A DNA stretch of 64,000 bases from assembly GCA_035293985.1 (NCBI GenBank), contig DATGLS010000005.1:124001-188000 (forward strand). Direction: 5' to 3'. The stretch comes from JAVDCA01 sp035293985. GTDB taxonomy: Bacteria; Pseudomonadota; Alphaproteobacteria; Rhizobiales; Xanthobacteraceae. The notes under the pieces were generated by a model. The model ran no database searches. It had not been told where the DNA came from and saw only the letters and a program-made list of their open reading frames with translations. A program made the translations under genes and the position numbers. Positions 49,210 through 57,296 of this stretch are shown here, piece by piece (the first letter of the stretch is position 1; every line of letters begins with the position of its first letter).

Positions 49210-50971
49210 CCCGCCGACGTCGCCGCGCCGCGCCGCGGCGACCGCGCTTGCGGGCGCGCGCTGCGCCCTCGGGGTGCTGACGCGCCGCTTCGTCATTCTC
49301 GATCTCGCTGCGGCGGAGCAGGTAGTCGAGGCCGCCAACCCGGTACCAGCGATAGCCATAGGGCTCGATGACCAGCCGATGCCGGCCGTCCTTGCCCGCC
49401 TCGCTGTGATCCTCCGACAGCAGGTTGACCAGCAGTCGCCCATGCGGCTCGTTCTCGCCGGTGAGCCCCACCGCGAACGCCACCTCGCGCGGTTTGCCGT
49501 CGAGATTGTGCACGAACACCGCGGAGTTGTTGCGCCAGTCGTAGCGCATCACCAGCACGGCGCGATCGCCGGTCGGTATCACGGCGAAATCGCCCCAGCC
49601 GATCTCCGGCACCTCCTTGCGCATGCGGATGATGCGTTCGGTCCAGTTCAGCGGCGACTCGGCGTGCCGGCGCTGGAGCGCGGCATTGATGTGCTGGTAC
49701 CCGTAGGGCCCGCCCGAGATAACCGGGCAGACCGGCCGGTCGCTCTTGGTGAATCCGCCGTGCGGCTCGTTCGACCATTGCATCGGCGTGCGCGCACATC
49801 GGCGTTCCGGCTGGCGCAGATCGTCGCCCATGCCGAGCTCGTCGCCGTAGCGGATGACCGGGGTGCCCGGCAGCGTGAACATCAGGCTGTAGGCCATCTC
49901 GATGCGCCGCCGATCGCCTTTGAGCATCGGGGCGAGCCGCCGGCGGATGCCACGATCGTAGAGCTGCATGTCGGGATCGGGCGCGAACGCGGCGAACACT
50001 TTTTGCCGCTGCGCCTGTGTCAGCCGGCCGAGATCGAGCTCGTCGTGATTGCGCAGGAACTGACCCCACTGGGCGGTCGCGGGACGCGGTTTGGTCGCCT
50101 GCATCGCCGCGACCAGCGGACGGCTGTCGGCGCTCGCCAGCGCGTAGAACAGGTTCTGGTTCACCTGGAAATTGAACATCATCTGCAGCCGCTCGCCCGC
50201 CTCGCCGAAATACTCGAGATCGGTGTTGGGCAGGACGTTCGCTTCCGCGAGCACGATCAGGTCGCCTTGCCGCCATTGCAGGAATTCGCGAAAGCGGCGC
50301 AGGATGTCGTATTGCTCTTTTGGCTTCGTCACCTGCGGCCCCTTGGTCGAGATCACGAATGGGACGGCGTCCATGCGGAAGCCGGAGACGCCCTGCTGCA
50401 CCCAGAAGCCCATGATCTTGAGGATCTCGGCCTGTACCATCGGGTTCGAAACGTCGAGGTCGGGCTGGAAATCGTAGAAGCGGTGAAAGTACCAGGCTTT
50501 CGCTTCTGCATCGTAACTCCAGGTCGACTTCTGCACGCCGGGAAACACCACACCCTGATCGGCATTGCGCGGCTTGGCCTTCGACCAGACGTACCAGTCG
50601 CGATGCTTCGAGCTCGGATCCTTGCGCGCGTCCTTGAACCACGGATGCTGATCCGAGGTGTGGTTCACAACGAGATCGATCAGCACCCGGATGCCGCGCT
50701 GCTTGGCGCCGTGGGCGAACTCGACGAAGTCGCCGAGCGTGCCATAGCGGGGATCGACATTGTAATAATCGGAGATGTCGTAGCCGTCGTCGCGCTGCGG
50801 CGATGGCTGGAACGGCATCAGCCAGATCGCCGTGACGCCGAGACCACTCAGGTAGTCGAGCCGGCGCAGCAGTCCCTGGAAATCGCCGATGCCGTCGCCA
50901 TTCGCATCCATGTAGGTGCCGACGGAGAGGCAATAGATGACCGCGTTCTTGTACCAAAGATCGTTGATCAT
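49184..50971 (-). CDS. GH13 trehalose synthase/alpha-amylase-like enzyme
   Basis: A 595-residue family-13 enzyme close to the trehalose-synthase (TreS) group, which interconverts maltose and trehalose. Regions: LVVNHTSDQHPWF, GFRMDAVPF (nucleophile D201), VLAEANV (acid/base E243) and LRNHDELDL (D310). YFHRFYDFQPDLDVSNP is the TreS-type loop, and the C-terminal beta domain is followed by a very basic tail (ARKRGRRGAARRRRRATAKK) that could bind RNA, DNA or polyanionic glucan. The ATG at 50971 precedes NDLWYKNAVIYCLSVGTY, the usual start. Its 3' end overlaps the other GH13 gene. It probably works in trehalose/glycogen metabolism under osmotic stress. Confidence 0.9.
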   Translation of the reverse strand: MINDLWYKNAVIYCLSVGTYMDANGDGIGDFQGLLRRLDYLSGLGVTAIWLMPFQPSPQRDDGYDISDYYNVDPRYGTLGDFVEFAHGAKQRGIRVLIDLVVNHTSDQHPWFKDARKDPSSKHRDWYVWSKAKPRNADQGVVFPGVQKSTWSYDAEAKAWYFHRFYDFQPDLDVSNPMVQAEILKIMGFWVQQGVSGFRMDAVPFVISTKGPQVTKPKEQYDILRRFREFLQWRQGDLIVLAEANVLPNTDLEYFGEAGERLQMMFNFQVNQNLFYALASADSRPLVAAMQATKPRPATAQWGQFLRNHDELDLGRLTQAQRQKVFAAFAPDPDMQLYDRGIRRRLAPMLKGDRRRIEMAYSLMFTLPGTPVIRYGDELGMGDDLRQPERRCARTPMQWSNEPHGGFTKSDRPVCPVISGGPYGYQHINAALQRRHAESPLNWTERIIRMRKEVPEIGWGDFAVIPTGDRAVLVMRYDWRNNSAVFVHNLDGKPREVAFAVGLTGENEPHGRLLVNLLSEDHSEAGKDGRHRLVIEPYGYRWYRVGGLDYLLRRSEIENDEAARQHPEGAARARKRGRRGAARRRRRATAKKARR

Positions 50972-51358
50972 CGGCCCTCGCTCGCGCGGAAGTCGTCGAT
51001 CGGGATCGCGTCAGTGACGGGCACGCGAAAACACCCGGACCGGGCGCCGGCCAGCGGACGCCATCGACAACGCGCTGTCGCGACTTTCGATCCCGACCGC
51101 AAGCATGGCCGCGTTGCTGCCCATGGTTGGAGACGCGGCCGCAAGAGCCGCTCTCCTCCCCATGAGCAGTCTTTTTTGGCTGGCCCCGAAGGAGTCTTTC
51201 TCGGTTGGCTCGCGACCGCGATGGGTCGACGTCACTTACTATTGCGGCGCAGCAAAGGCGCCGGCCGGCGACCCTGCGCAAAGCCATCCCGTGGATCGGC
51301 GCATCCGTGCTAAGGTCCGCGACGATTTCGGCACGCACGCTCTCCGGCCCTCCAGATC
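50972..51358. other. Divergent intergenic region
   Basis: A 387-bp non-coding gap upstream of the TreS-like and methyltransferase genes. I saw no palindrome, repeat-family member or EcfG-type site in it. Confidence 0.5.
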
Positions 51359-52072
51359 ATGAATGCCGCCCGGCACGTGGATGAAAAATTCTATCAGGCG
51401 GTGCCGCCGCGCTCGCTCGGCGAGCGGCTGACGGTCGCGGCGCGCGATCGCATCTACGACGATTTCATCCGCTACTGCGCGCCGCGTCCCGACGAGGCCA
51501 TTCTCGACGTCGGCGTCTCCGACGTGGTGAACGATGCCGCCAATCTGCTGGAGCGCAAGTATCCACATCGCGCCCGCATCACGGCGCTGGGCCTCGGCGA
51601 CGGCGCCGATTTCCGTGCCGCTTTCCCCGATGTGAGCTATCGCCGGATCGCGCCGCATCAGCCGCTGCCCTTCGCCGACAAGAGCTTTGCGATCGCGGCG
51701 TCGAACGCGGTGCTCGAGCATGTGGGCAGCGCCGCGAACCAGGCCGCTTTCGTCGCCGAGCTGACGCGCGTGGCCGATCGCGTCTTCATCACGGTGCCGC
51801 ACCGCTATTTTCCGGTCGAGCATCACACCGCCATTCCGCTGTTGCATTACGGCGACGCGAGCTTCGCCCTGGCCTGTCGGATGCTCGGCAAGTCCGAATG
51901 GGCCGATGAGCGAAACCTGATCCTGATGTCCCGCCGCCGCCTGCGCGCTCTCGCGCCGGCCGGCGCCGTGATCGCCGCCACCGGCCTGCGGCTCGGGCCG
52001 ATGAGCTCGAACCTGCTGCTGTTCGCGCGTGGTGGTCGACGCGGACCGGATGGTTCGCTCGATCGCGAATGA
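51359..52072 (+). CDS. Class I SAM-dependent methyltransferase
   Basis: A 237-residue protein with the methyltransferase fold: motif I region EAILDVGVSDVVNDA (less glycine-rich than the usual GxGxG), ITALGLGDG in motif II, YRRIAPHQPLPFADKSFAIA (post II/III) and NAVLEHVGSAANQAAFVAEL, the classic 'VLEH' motif IV of small-molecule methyltransferases, then VFITVPHRYFPVEHHT. It resembles the UbiE/Methyltransf_11 group. The substrate is unknown. The ATG at 51359 is not backed by a strong ribosome site. It is a single gene. Confidence 0.85.
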   Translation: MNAARHVDEKFYQAVPPRSLGERLTVAARDRIYDDFIRYCAPRPDEAILDVGVSDVVNDAANLLERKYPHRARITALGLGDGADFRAAFPDVSYRRIAPHQPLPFADKSFAIAASNAVLEHVGSAANQAAFVAELTRVADRVFITVPHRYFPVEHHTAIPLLHYGDASFALACRMLGKSEWADERNLILMSRRRLRALAPAGAVIAATGLRLGPMSSNLLLFARGGRRGPDGSLDRE

Positions 52073-52399
52073 CCCGGAGCGGACAGCCGTCCGTTCCGAG
52101 CAAGACACCGAATACCCTTGCTCCGTAAGCTCACGCTATATCGGCCGGGCGCTGCCGCCCAATACCATTGTCAGTCCTTGAGCCGACTCATCGCGTCCAT
52201 TCGGGCATTTGGAGCTCAGTCGACATGGTGCATTCCTACCGGGCCGTCCGGTCGCGGTCGCGATCATCGCAAAGATTTATCGGTTTTTCGCAGGGCGCGT
52301 TGAACCTGCCGCCGCGAGCGCATGACAGTTGCAGGCGATTGTCGTCGCCGCACGATGTCATCGCGAGGCCGAAGCGATTTTCAGCAAACGGAGACGGTC
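52073..52399. other. Intergenic region
   Basis: A 327-bp gap between the methyltransferase and oxalate decarboxylase genes. The decarboxylase promoter should be here; apart from the GGAG before 52400 nothing specific was recognised. Confidence 0.5.
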
Positions 52400-53587
52400 A
52401 TGGCACAACCCAATCGTCGCATTTTCCTCGGGGCGCTCGCGCTCGGCGCCGGCAGCGTCGCCTCGACCAGGTCCTTCGCGTCGCCGGGCGATGGCCATGC
52501 GGCCGGGTACGATGTGGCGCCGGCTTCGAAATACCTGCCGCTCATTCCTCGCAAGTCCGGCGAGCCCGCGAAGTTCACTGCGGCACTCGACCAGGGGCCG
52601 ATCAAGGCGACCACCGGCGGCTGGGCGCGCGATACGACCGCGCGCCAGCTGCCGATCGCGACCGACATTGCCGGCGCACATCTGTTCATCAACGCCGGCG
52701 GGGCGCGCGAGATGCACTGGCACAACTCGGCCGAATGGGCATTCGTGCTCGGCGGCCACTGCCAGGTCACCGTGGTCGATCCGGCCGGCGCGGTCGAGGT
52801 GGTCAATCTCGCGGCCGGCGACCTCTGGTACTTTCCGCGCGCCCACAGCCACGCGATCCAGACCCTCGGGACGGAGCCATGCCATGCGGTCCTCGCCTTC
52901 GACGATGGCCTCTATGGCGAGCACGGGACATTCGGGGTCAGCGACTGGATGAGCCGGTTCGATGCCGCCGATCTGGCCCAGGCATACGGCGTCGATGCGG
53001 CGTGGCTCGCCGATATTCCCAAGGGCGAGACCTACATCATGCAAGGCCCGGTCATCCCGCGCGACAGCGAACAGGCCCGCTCCGTCCGTCCGCTCGATCC
53101 GGCGCGCTCGCACCGCTTCGCGCTGTTGGCGCAGAAGCCGAAGGAAAGCTCGGCGGGCGGCACGATTCACATCGCGTCGGCGCGCGAGTTCCCCATCGCA
53201 ACGACGATGACCACGATGCGGCTCACGCTCGCGCCGGGCGCGATGCACCAGCCGCACTGGCACGCCAACGCGAGCGAATGGCACTACGTCGTCAAAGGGC
53301 GGACCAAGATCACCTTGTTCGGCAACGACAAGCTGATGGCGGATGCCGAGCTCGGCCCCGGTGACAGCGCCTATATCCCCCGCGGTTGCGGACACTCGGT
53401 CAAGAATATTGGTGCGGGCGAGTGCGAGCTCGTCGGCGTGCTGAATGCGCCCGAGTATCAGGAGAGCAGGCTCGCGGATTGGTTCGCAAAAGCGCCGCGT
53501 CATCTGCTCGCCAACAATTTCGGAATGCCCGCAGACCGCGTGCCGCATTTTGCCGATCCGGCGCCGACCATCATCGCGGCGAGATAA
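52400..53587 (+). CDS. oxdC: Bicupin oxalate decarboxylase, exported (Tat)
   Basis: A 395-residue bicupin that converts oxalate to formate and CO2 using manganese. A twin-arginine-like leader (NRRIFLGALALGAGSVASTR) is followed by two cupin domains. Site 1 ligands are H106, H108, E112 and H151 (EMHWHNSAEW, HSHA); site 2 ligands are H286, H288, E293 and H332 (HQPHWHANASEW, CGHS). The flexible lid of site 1 reads YGEHGTF, keeping the catalytic Glu (E174) but not the Ser/Asn of the Bacillus SENS lid. The ATG at 52400 has GGAG 8 nt upstream. It is likely periplasmic, and a single gene. Confidence 0.93.
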   Translation: MAQPNRRIFLGALALGAGSVASTRSFASPGDGHAAGYDVAPASKYLPLIPRKSGEPAKFTAALDQGPIKATTGGWARDTTARQLPIATDIAGAHLFINAGGAREMHWHNSAEWAFVLGGHCQVTVVDPAGAVEVVNLAAGDLWYFPRAHSHAIQTLGTEPCHAVLAFDDGLYGEHGTFGVSDWMSRFDAADLAQAYGVDAAWLADIPKGETYIMQGPVIPRDSEQARSVRPLDPARSHRFALLAQKPKESSAGGTIHIASAREFPIATTMTTMRLTLAPGAMHQPHWHANASEWHYVVKGRTKITLFGNDKLMADAELGPGDSAYIPRGCGHSVKNIGAGECELVGVLNAPEYQESRLADWFAKAPRHLLANNFGMPADRVPHFADPAPTIIAAR

Positions 53588-53774
53588 CGCGCCGGATTTC
53601 CCCTTTCGCGATCCACCCTGATCGGCGCCCTCAACAGCGAGTAGCGCCGATCGAGCCCGCGGGACTCGACCCGAAACCTAGCCATCAGCGCCGAAAATCA
53701 GTATTGTCCTCCTCAAGTAGAGCCATCAAGTTGAGGTTTCTGCTCGGGCGGCCGCCGACTTTTCGCTGGTGACG

Positions 53775-54284
53775 ATGAAAATTCCAATGCGGACGATATT
53801 GCTCCTTCTGTCGAGCGCGCTATCGGCAACCGGCGCATTCGCGCAGAACGCACACGTCGATCGCATCGAAATCGTCGAATACGGTCTTTACGATCTCAAA
53901 ACGATCAAGAAGGTCGATTCGCCAAGCATCGCATCCGGCCTCCTCGTCGTCACCGAGGGAAGCCTGATGAAGCAGACAACCACGATACCGGCAAAGCTAG
54001 GCGTGGCGTTTGGCTACACGGTCAAGATTCACGGGAGCCCTGAGGGCGGTACGGTGACGGTGCGTGATATCAACATCGTGCCGGAGCCCGGCCTGCACAA
54101 TCCGAAGACCGGCCATGTGGTTTATCGTGAGGAAGCGACCTACACGCGCAAAATCGGCGAGACCTTCCGTAGTGACTATCAGCTCTCCTACGATTGGACC
54201 CTGGTGCCCGGCAAATGGGTGTTCCAGCTTTGGATCGACAACCGCAAGATGGCCGAGCAAATCTTCACGCTGGTGAAGGACTAG
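53775..54284 (+). CDS. DUF3859-type exported protein
   Basis: A 169-residue protein with a signal peptide (ILLLLSSALSATGAFAQ) and a single beta-rich domain: HVDRIEIVEYGLYDLK, TIPAKLGVAFGYTVKIHGSP, VYREEATYTRKIGETFRSDY and a final LVPGKWVFQLWIDNRKMAEQ, which agrees with my recall of DUF3859 proteins (function unknown). It would be periplasmic. Start choice is soft: a GTG at 53769 and ATGs at 53775 and 53787 are all in frame before the hydrophobic leader. It is a single gene, convergent with the broken membrane-protein gene. Confidence 0.75.
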   Translation: MKIPMRTILLLLSSALSATGAFAQNAHVDRIEIVEYGLYDLKTIKKVDSPSIASGLLVVTEGSLMKQTTTIPAKLGVAFGYTVKIHGSPEGGTVTVRDINIVPEPGLHNPKTGHVVYREEATYTRKIGETFRSDYQLSYDWTLVPGKWVFQLWIDNRKMAEQIFTLVKD

Positions 54285-54301
54285 CCCGTCTCCCTGTGTC
54301 G

Positions 54302-54800
54302 TCAAAGCAGCGCGTCGTACCAATGCACGAACGCGAACAGGAACAGCATCGCGGCGCCGAGCAGGGTCGCGGTCGCCGATGCGGCATAGATGCCCGGCAA
54401 GTGCGCGACCGGCACCGCAGTCGCGCTCGCCGCGAGTGCGAGCGCGACGAGAATCATCGCGGCGAGGAAGATCATCACCGGTACCGGCAGGCGCGTCGGG
54501 TTGGTCGCGAGCCGGCGCCCCGGGAACGTCAAAGCCCAGCACCCGAGAATGATCGCCATCATTGGCGCTCGGGATGCGCCACACCATCGGGGTCGGCACG
54601 TCGGCCAATGCCAGCAGCGGCGGTAGGATCGAGCCGAACGTGACCATGAACCCCAGTTGAATCCAGCTTCGCGCGACGAAGCTGTCGAACGTGGTCAGCT
54701 GCCCGCCGAGAATTTGCCGCAGGATCATCGTCAGCACCGACAGGCCCGCGAAGGACATGCCGGCCCCCGCGATCGTGTAAAGATATCCAGACGCCTCCAC
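54302..54800 (-). pseudogene. Membrane protein gene broken by a one-base frameshift
   Basis: The first frame (from 54800) encodes EASGYLYTIAGAGMSFAGLS, MILRQILGG, FVARSWIQLGFMVTFGSIL and LLALADVPTPMVWRIPSA; it then runs into a non-membrane sequence. A +1 shift near 54563 restores MMAIILGCWALTFPGRRLAT, VMIFLAAMILVALALAASAT and ATLLGAAMLFLFAFVHWYDA. Joined, the product would be about 165 residues with four membrane helices. It is either a real disruption of the gene or a base-calling error in the assembly; raw reads would decide. Function unknown. Confidence 0.7.
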
Positions 54801-54833
54801 GGAGCCCCCCAAGCGGCGTAACGAAGCGTACCG

Positions 54834-55289
54834 TCAAGCATGCCGGCCTTTTGCAACCATCGCCGCCAGATGGTCGAGTATGTTTCCCCAGCCCTTGGTA
54901 TGACCTTCGACGATTGCGGTCGTCGGCAGGCGCTCGTGGGTCAGCACGAGGTCGGTCTCGTCGCCGCGCGGATCGAGCTCGAGGGTCACCAGCGTATTCA
55001 CGTTGTTCGTCAACGGGCCCATCCACGTGAACACGAGCTTGCGCGGCCGGTCGATCTGCACATAGGTGCCGGATACGTCGCGGCGTGAATCCCCCGATAT
55101 CATCGCGAGGCTGAAAGCGCCGCCCGGGCGCAGGTCGGCGCTGGCTTTGCAAGCGACCGCGCCTGGAAAAGGGCTCATCCAGCGAGCCATCAACTCGGGC
55201 TTGGTCCACAGGTCGAAGATCTCCTCAGCCCCGGCTTTCACGCGCCGGCGCAATTGCACGATCGGGCCCGTCGCCTCATCACGAGCCAT
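54834..55289 (-). CDS. SRPBCC/AHSA1 family protein (ArsR-linked)
   Basis: A 151-residue SRPBCC (START-like, AHSA1) domain protein: VQLRRRVKAGAEEIFDLWTK, MARWMSPFPGAVACKASADL, LRPGGAFSLAMISGDS, GTYVQIDRPRKLVFTW and the closing GHTKGWGNILDHLAAMVAKG. Such domains hold a hydrophobic ligand in a deep pocket. The gene overlaps the 3' end of the ArsR gene upstream by 11 bp; ArsR plus SRPBCC is a widespread pair in Rhizobiales whose ligand is generally unknown. It is cytoplasmic. Confidence 0.9.
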   Translation of the reverse strand: MARDEATGPIVQLRRRVKAGAEEIFDLWTKPELMARWMSPFPGAVACKASADLRPGGAFSLAMISGDSRRDVSGTYVQIDRPRKLVFTWMGPLTNNVNTLVTLELDPRGDETDLVLTHERLPTTAIVEGHTKGWGNILDHLAAMVAKGRHA

Positions 55290-55710
55290 GCTGGCGATCC
55301 TTTGGCCTCGACTTTGCCCCCGACCTGGGCCCCGACCTCGGCCCCGCCTTGCGCTCCTTCTTGAGCTCGCGCAACAGGCCCTCCATGGCGTCGAGCCGCT
55401 CCTCCCAATAGCGGCGCGTCCGCCCGATCCAGCCGTCGACCTCGTCCAACGAGCGGGTGTTGATGGAGAGAATGTGGTCGCGCCCTTTGCGGTGCCGCTC
55501 GACCACGCCGCTCGCTTCGAGAACGCGGATGTGCTTCGACACGGCGTTCAAGGACATTTGGAAGGGCTCGGCGACCTCGGTGACGCGCGCCTCGCGGCGC
55601 GAGAGCCGCTCGATGATCGCCCGCCGCGTCGGATCGGCCAACGCGGCGAAGACCGCGTCGAGGCGCGCCGTGCGCGAGGCGGCTTCCTTGCGCGCTTCGA
55701 TCCCGGTCAT
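55279..55710 (-). CDS. ArsR-family transcriptional regulator
   Basis: A 143-residue winged-helix repressor: DAVFAALADPTRRAIIERLS (helix 1-2), VTEVAEPFQMSLNAVSKHIR and VLEASGVVERHRKGRDHILS (recognition helix and wing). No cysteine pair for metal binding is seen, so it is of the non-metal SRPBCC-linked type. A basic, proline/glycine-rich tail (KAGPRSGPRSGAKSRPKDRQ) follows. The ATG at 55710 is preferred; an ATG at 55755 is possible. The operator 52 bp upstream is repeated in front of the alpha/beta hydrolase gene at 57297, so both are probably under its control. Confidence 0.9.
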   Translation of the reverse strand: MTGIEARKEAASRTARLDAVFAALADPTRRAIIERLSRREARVTEVAEPFQMSLNAVSKHIRVLEASGVVERHRKGRDHILSINTRSLDEVDGWIGRTRRYWEERLDAMEGLLRELKKERKAGPRSGPRSGAKSRPKDRQHGS

Positions 55711-55761
55711 CGCGATCCGTCGCTCTCGGTCATGGTCCCTCGGCTCGCTGCGCACGTGCGC

Positions 55762-55791
55762 AAATATTCAACTCAGGGGTTGACGATTGTC
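55762..55791. promoter_or_regulatory. ArsR operator/promoter, copy 1 (arsR-SRPBCC)
   Basis: A 30-bp element AAATATTCAACTCA-GGGGTTGACGATTGTC, 26/30 identical to 57211-57240. It contains TCAAC-N6-GTTGA and TTGAC-N4-GTCAA dyads. On the minus strand it also gives TTGACA as a perfect -35 for arsR. Autoregulation is inferred. Confidence 0.7.
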
Positions 55792-55840
55792 AAGTCGACG
55801 CCGGTGCCTTCGCGATGCAGCTGGAGATCCGCTCGGGCCT

Positions 55841-57088
55841 TCACAGGTCTCTTTCAGCCAGCTCGCGAAACTCGTCGGGAACGGACCGCGACGTTTCCAG
55901 CAGCACGGAGCCGTACCCGACCGAATCCCATCCGAAACGGTCGCGGATCGCGTCGATGGCGCGGTCCGCCGTCCAACGAGCGATCCCCTTCTGGGTGCCG
56001 GGCCGGCGCTTTTCATCGGCAAGCCCGAGCGGAAGCTCGAGCTGCTGTTTCCAGTGCTGCTCGAGATGCGACACCGAGATTGCCAGCAGCGACACGGTCT
56101 TCTCGTCTGGGTGATCCGCGAGCGCCGAACGAACGAGCTCCTCGGCGATCTCGGCGATCGTCGCCGTCGCGGAAATCGGCGCATCGAGCGTCGTGGATCG
56201 TGTGATCGAACGCAGGTCGGCGAAGCGAACGCGCACAGTCACGGTTCGACCCGGCCGGGATTTTGCCCGCAGCCTGCTCGCAACCCGATCGGCGAGATGG
56301 CGAAGCGCGGGTCGAAACATCCGCTCGTCGGCAGGCCTCTTGCCCAGCGCCGACTGAGCGCCGGCGGATCGCGCGCGGTGCTGCGTCCTGATCTCGCGTG
56401 GATCACGATTCCACGCCAGCTCGGTGAGCTTCTCTGTGGCGGCGCGACCGACGATGCGCTCGAGCGACCATCCTGGCGTCGTCGCGAGCTGGCCGATGGT
56501 GCGCACGCCAATGTCCGCTAGCCGAGCCTGGGTCACCGGGCCCACGCCCCACATCAGCTCGACCGGCAGCTCATGCAGAAACGCCAGCTCGGCGTGCGGA
56601 TCGACGACGACCAGCCCGTCCGGCTTGGCGGCCTGCGAGGCGATTTTCGCGAGGTGCTTGGTCCGCGCCACGCCGACCGAGATCGGCAGGCCAAGCTCGG
56701 CGCGCACGCGGCGGCGGACCGCCGCCGCGATCTCGGCCGGCGAGCCGAAAAGGTGGGTGCACCCCGCTACGTCGGCGAACGCCTCGTCGATGGATATCCG
56801 CTCGACCAGAGGCGTGAAGTCGTGGAGCACGTTGATCGCAGCATCGCCCAGCCGCTGGTAGTCGTTGAAATGGCCGCCGACGAAGATGAGCTGCGGGCAC
56901 AGCTCGCGGGCGCGGCGTCCGGACATGCCGCTGCCGACGCCAAACGATTTGGCCTCGTAGGAAGCGGCGAGCACGACCCCGCCCCCGACCGCGATGGGCT
57001 TTCCGCGCAACGAAGGATCGAGCATTTGCTCGACCGATGCATAAAAGGCATCGAGATCCGCATGCAGGATGGTGGCCGTTGTTTCCAT
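55841..57088 (-). CDS. dinB: DNA polymerase IV (Y-family translesion polymerase)
   Basis: A 415-residue Y-family polymerase. Catalytic carboxylates are D11 in HADLDAFYASVEQ and D101-E102 in RISIDEAFADVAG; further family marks are AASYEAKSFGVGSGMSGRRA, ISVGVARTKHLAKIASQAAK, VGPVTQARLADIGVRTIGQL (the helix-hairpin-helix) and, in the little finger, TVTVRVRFADLRSITRS. It bypasses damaged template bases. The C-terminal beta-clamp peptide is not obvious. The ATG at 57088 starts the first strand. A LexA box lies 48 bp upstream, so it is an SOS gene. Confidence 0.95.
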   Translation of the reverse strand: METTATILHADLDAFYASVEQMLDPSLRGKPIAVGGGVVLAASYEAKSFGVGSGMSGRRARELCPQLIFVGGHFNDYQRLGDAAINVLHDFTPLVERISIDEAFADVAGCTHLFGSPAEIAAAVRRRVRAELGLPISVGVARTKHLAKIASQAAKPDGLVVVDPHAELAFLHELPVELMWGVGPVTQARLADIGVRTIGQLATTPGWSLERIVGRAATEKLTELAWNRDPREIRTQHRARSAGAQSALGKRPADERMFRPALRHLADRVASRLRAKSRPGRTVTVRVRFADLRSITRSTTLDAPISATATIAEIAEELVRSALADHPDEKTVSLLAISVSHLEQHWKQQLELPLGLADEKRRPGTQKGIARWTADRAIDAIRDRFGWDSVGYGSVLLETSRSVPDEFRELAERDL

Positions 57089-57135
57089 CCTGATGCGAGC
57101 CGCCTGCCACGCTGATCCGTCGCGTTCGGCGAATA

Positions 57136-57150
57136 GAACAAATAGAGAAC
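57136..57150 (-). promoter_or_regulatory. LexA (SOS) box of dinB
   Basis: GAAC-N7-GAAC on the plus strand (GTTCTCTATTTGTTC on the coding strand), exactly the alphaproteobacterial LexA consensus GTTC-N7-GTTC, 48-62 bp upstream of the dinB ATG. Confidence 0.85.
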
Positions 57151-57210
57151 GGAAAGTCAAGGACAACTCCAGGCCGCGACCACAGGCCAGGCCTCTGGCG
57201 GGCCTCGTCG

Positions 57211-57240
57211 AAATATTCAACTCAATGGTTGACAATCGTC
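57211..57240. promoter_or_regulatory. ArsR-type operator, copy 2 (alpha/beta hydrolase)
   Basis: AAATATTCAACTCA-ATGGTTGACAATCGTC (30 bp) differs from the copy at 55762-55791 at four positions. TTGACA (57229-57234) could serve as the -35 of the hydrolase gene. It ends 56 bp before the ATG at 57297. Confidence 0.7.
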
Positions 57241-57296
57241 CGACCGACGATTTATTCACGGTCCGGTTGAACAATTTCGACCGTCGGGAGAGCACG

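Noticed and set aside
49274..51313. 679-codon plus-strand frame opposite the TreS-like gene
   Set aside because: It is antisense to a gene with all four GH13 regions.
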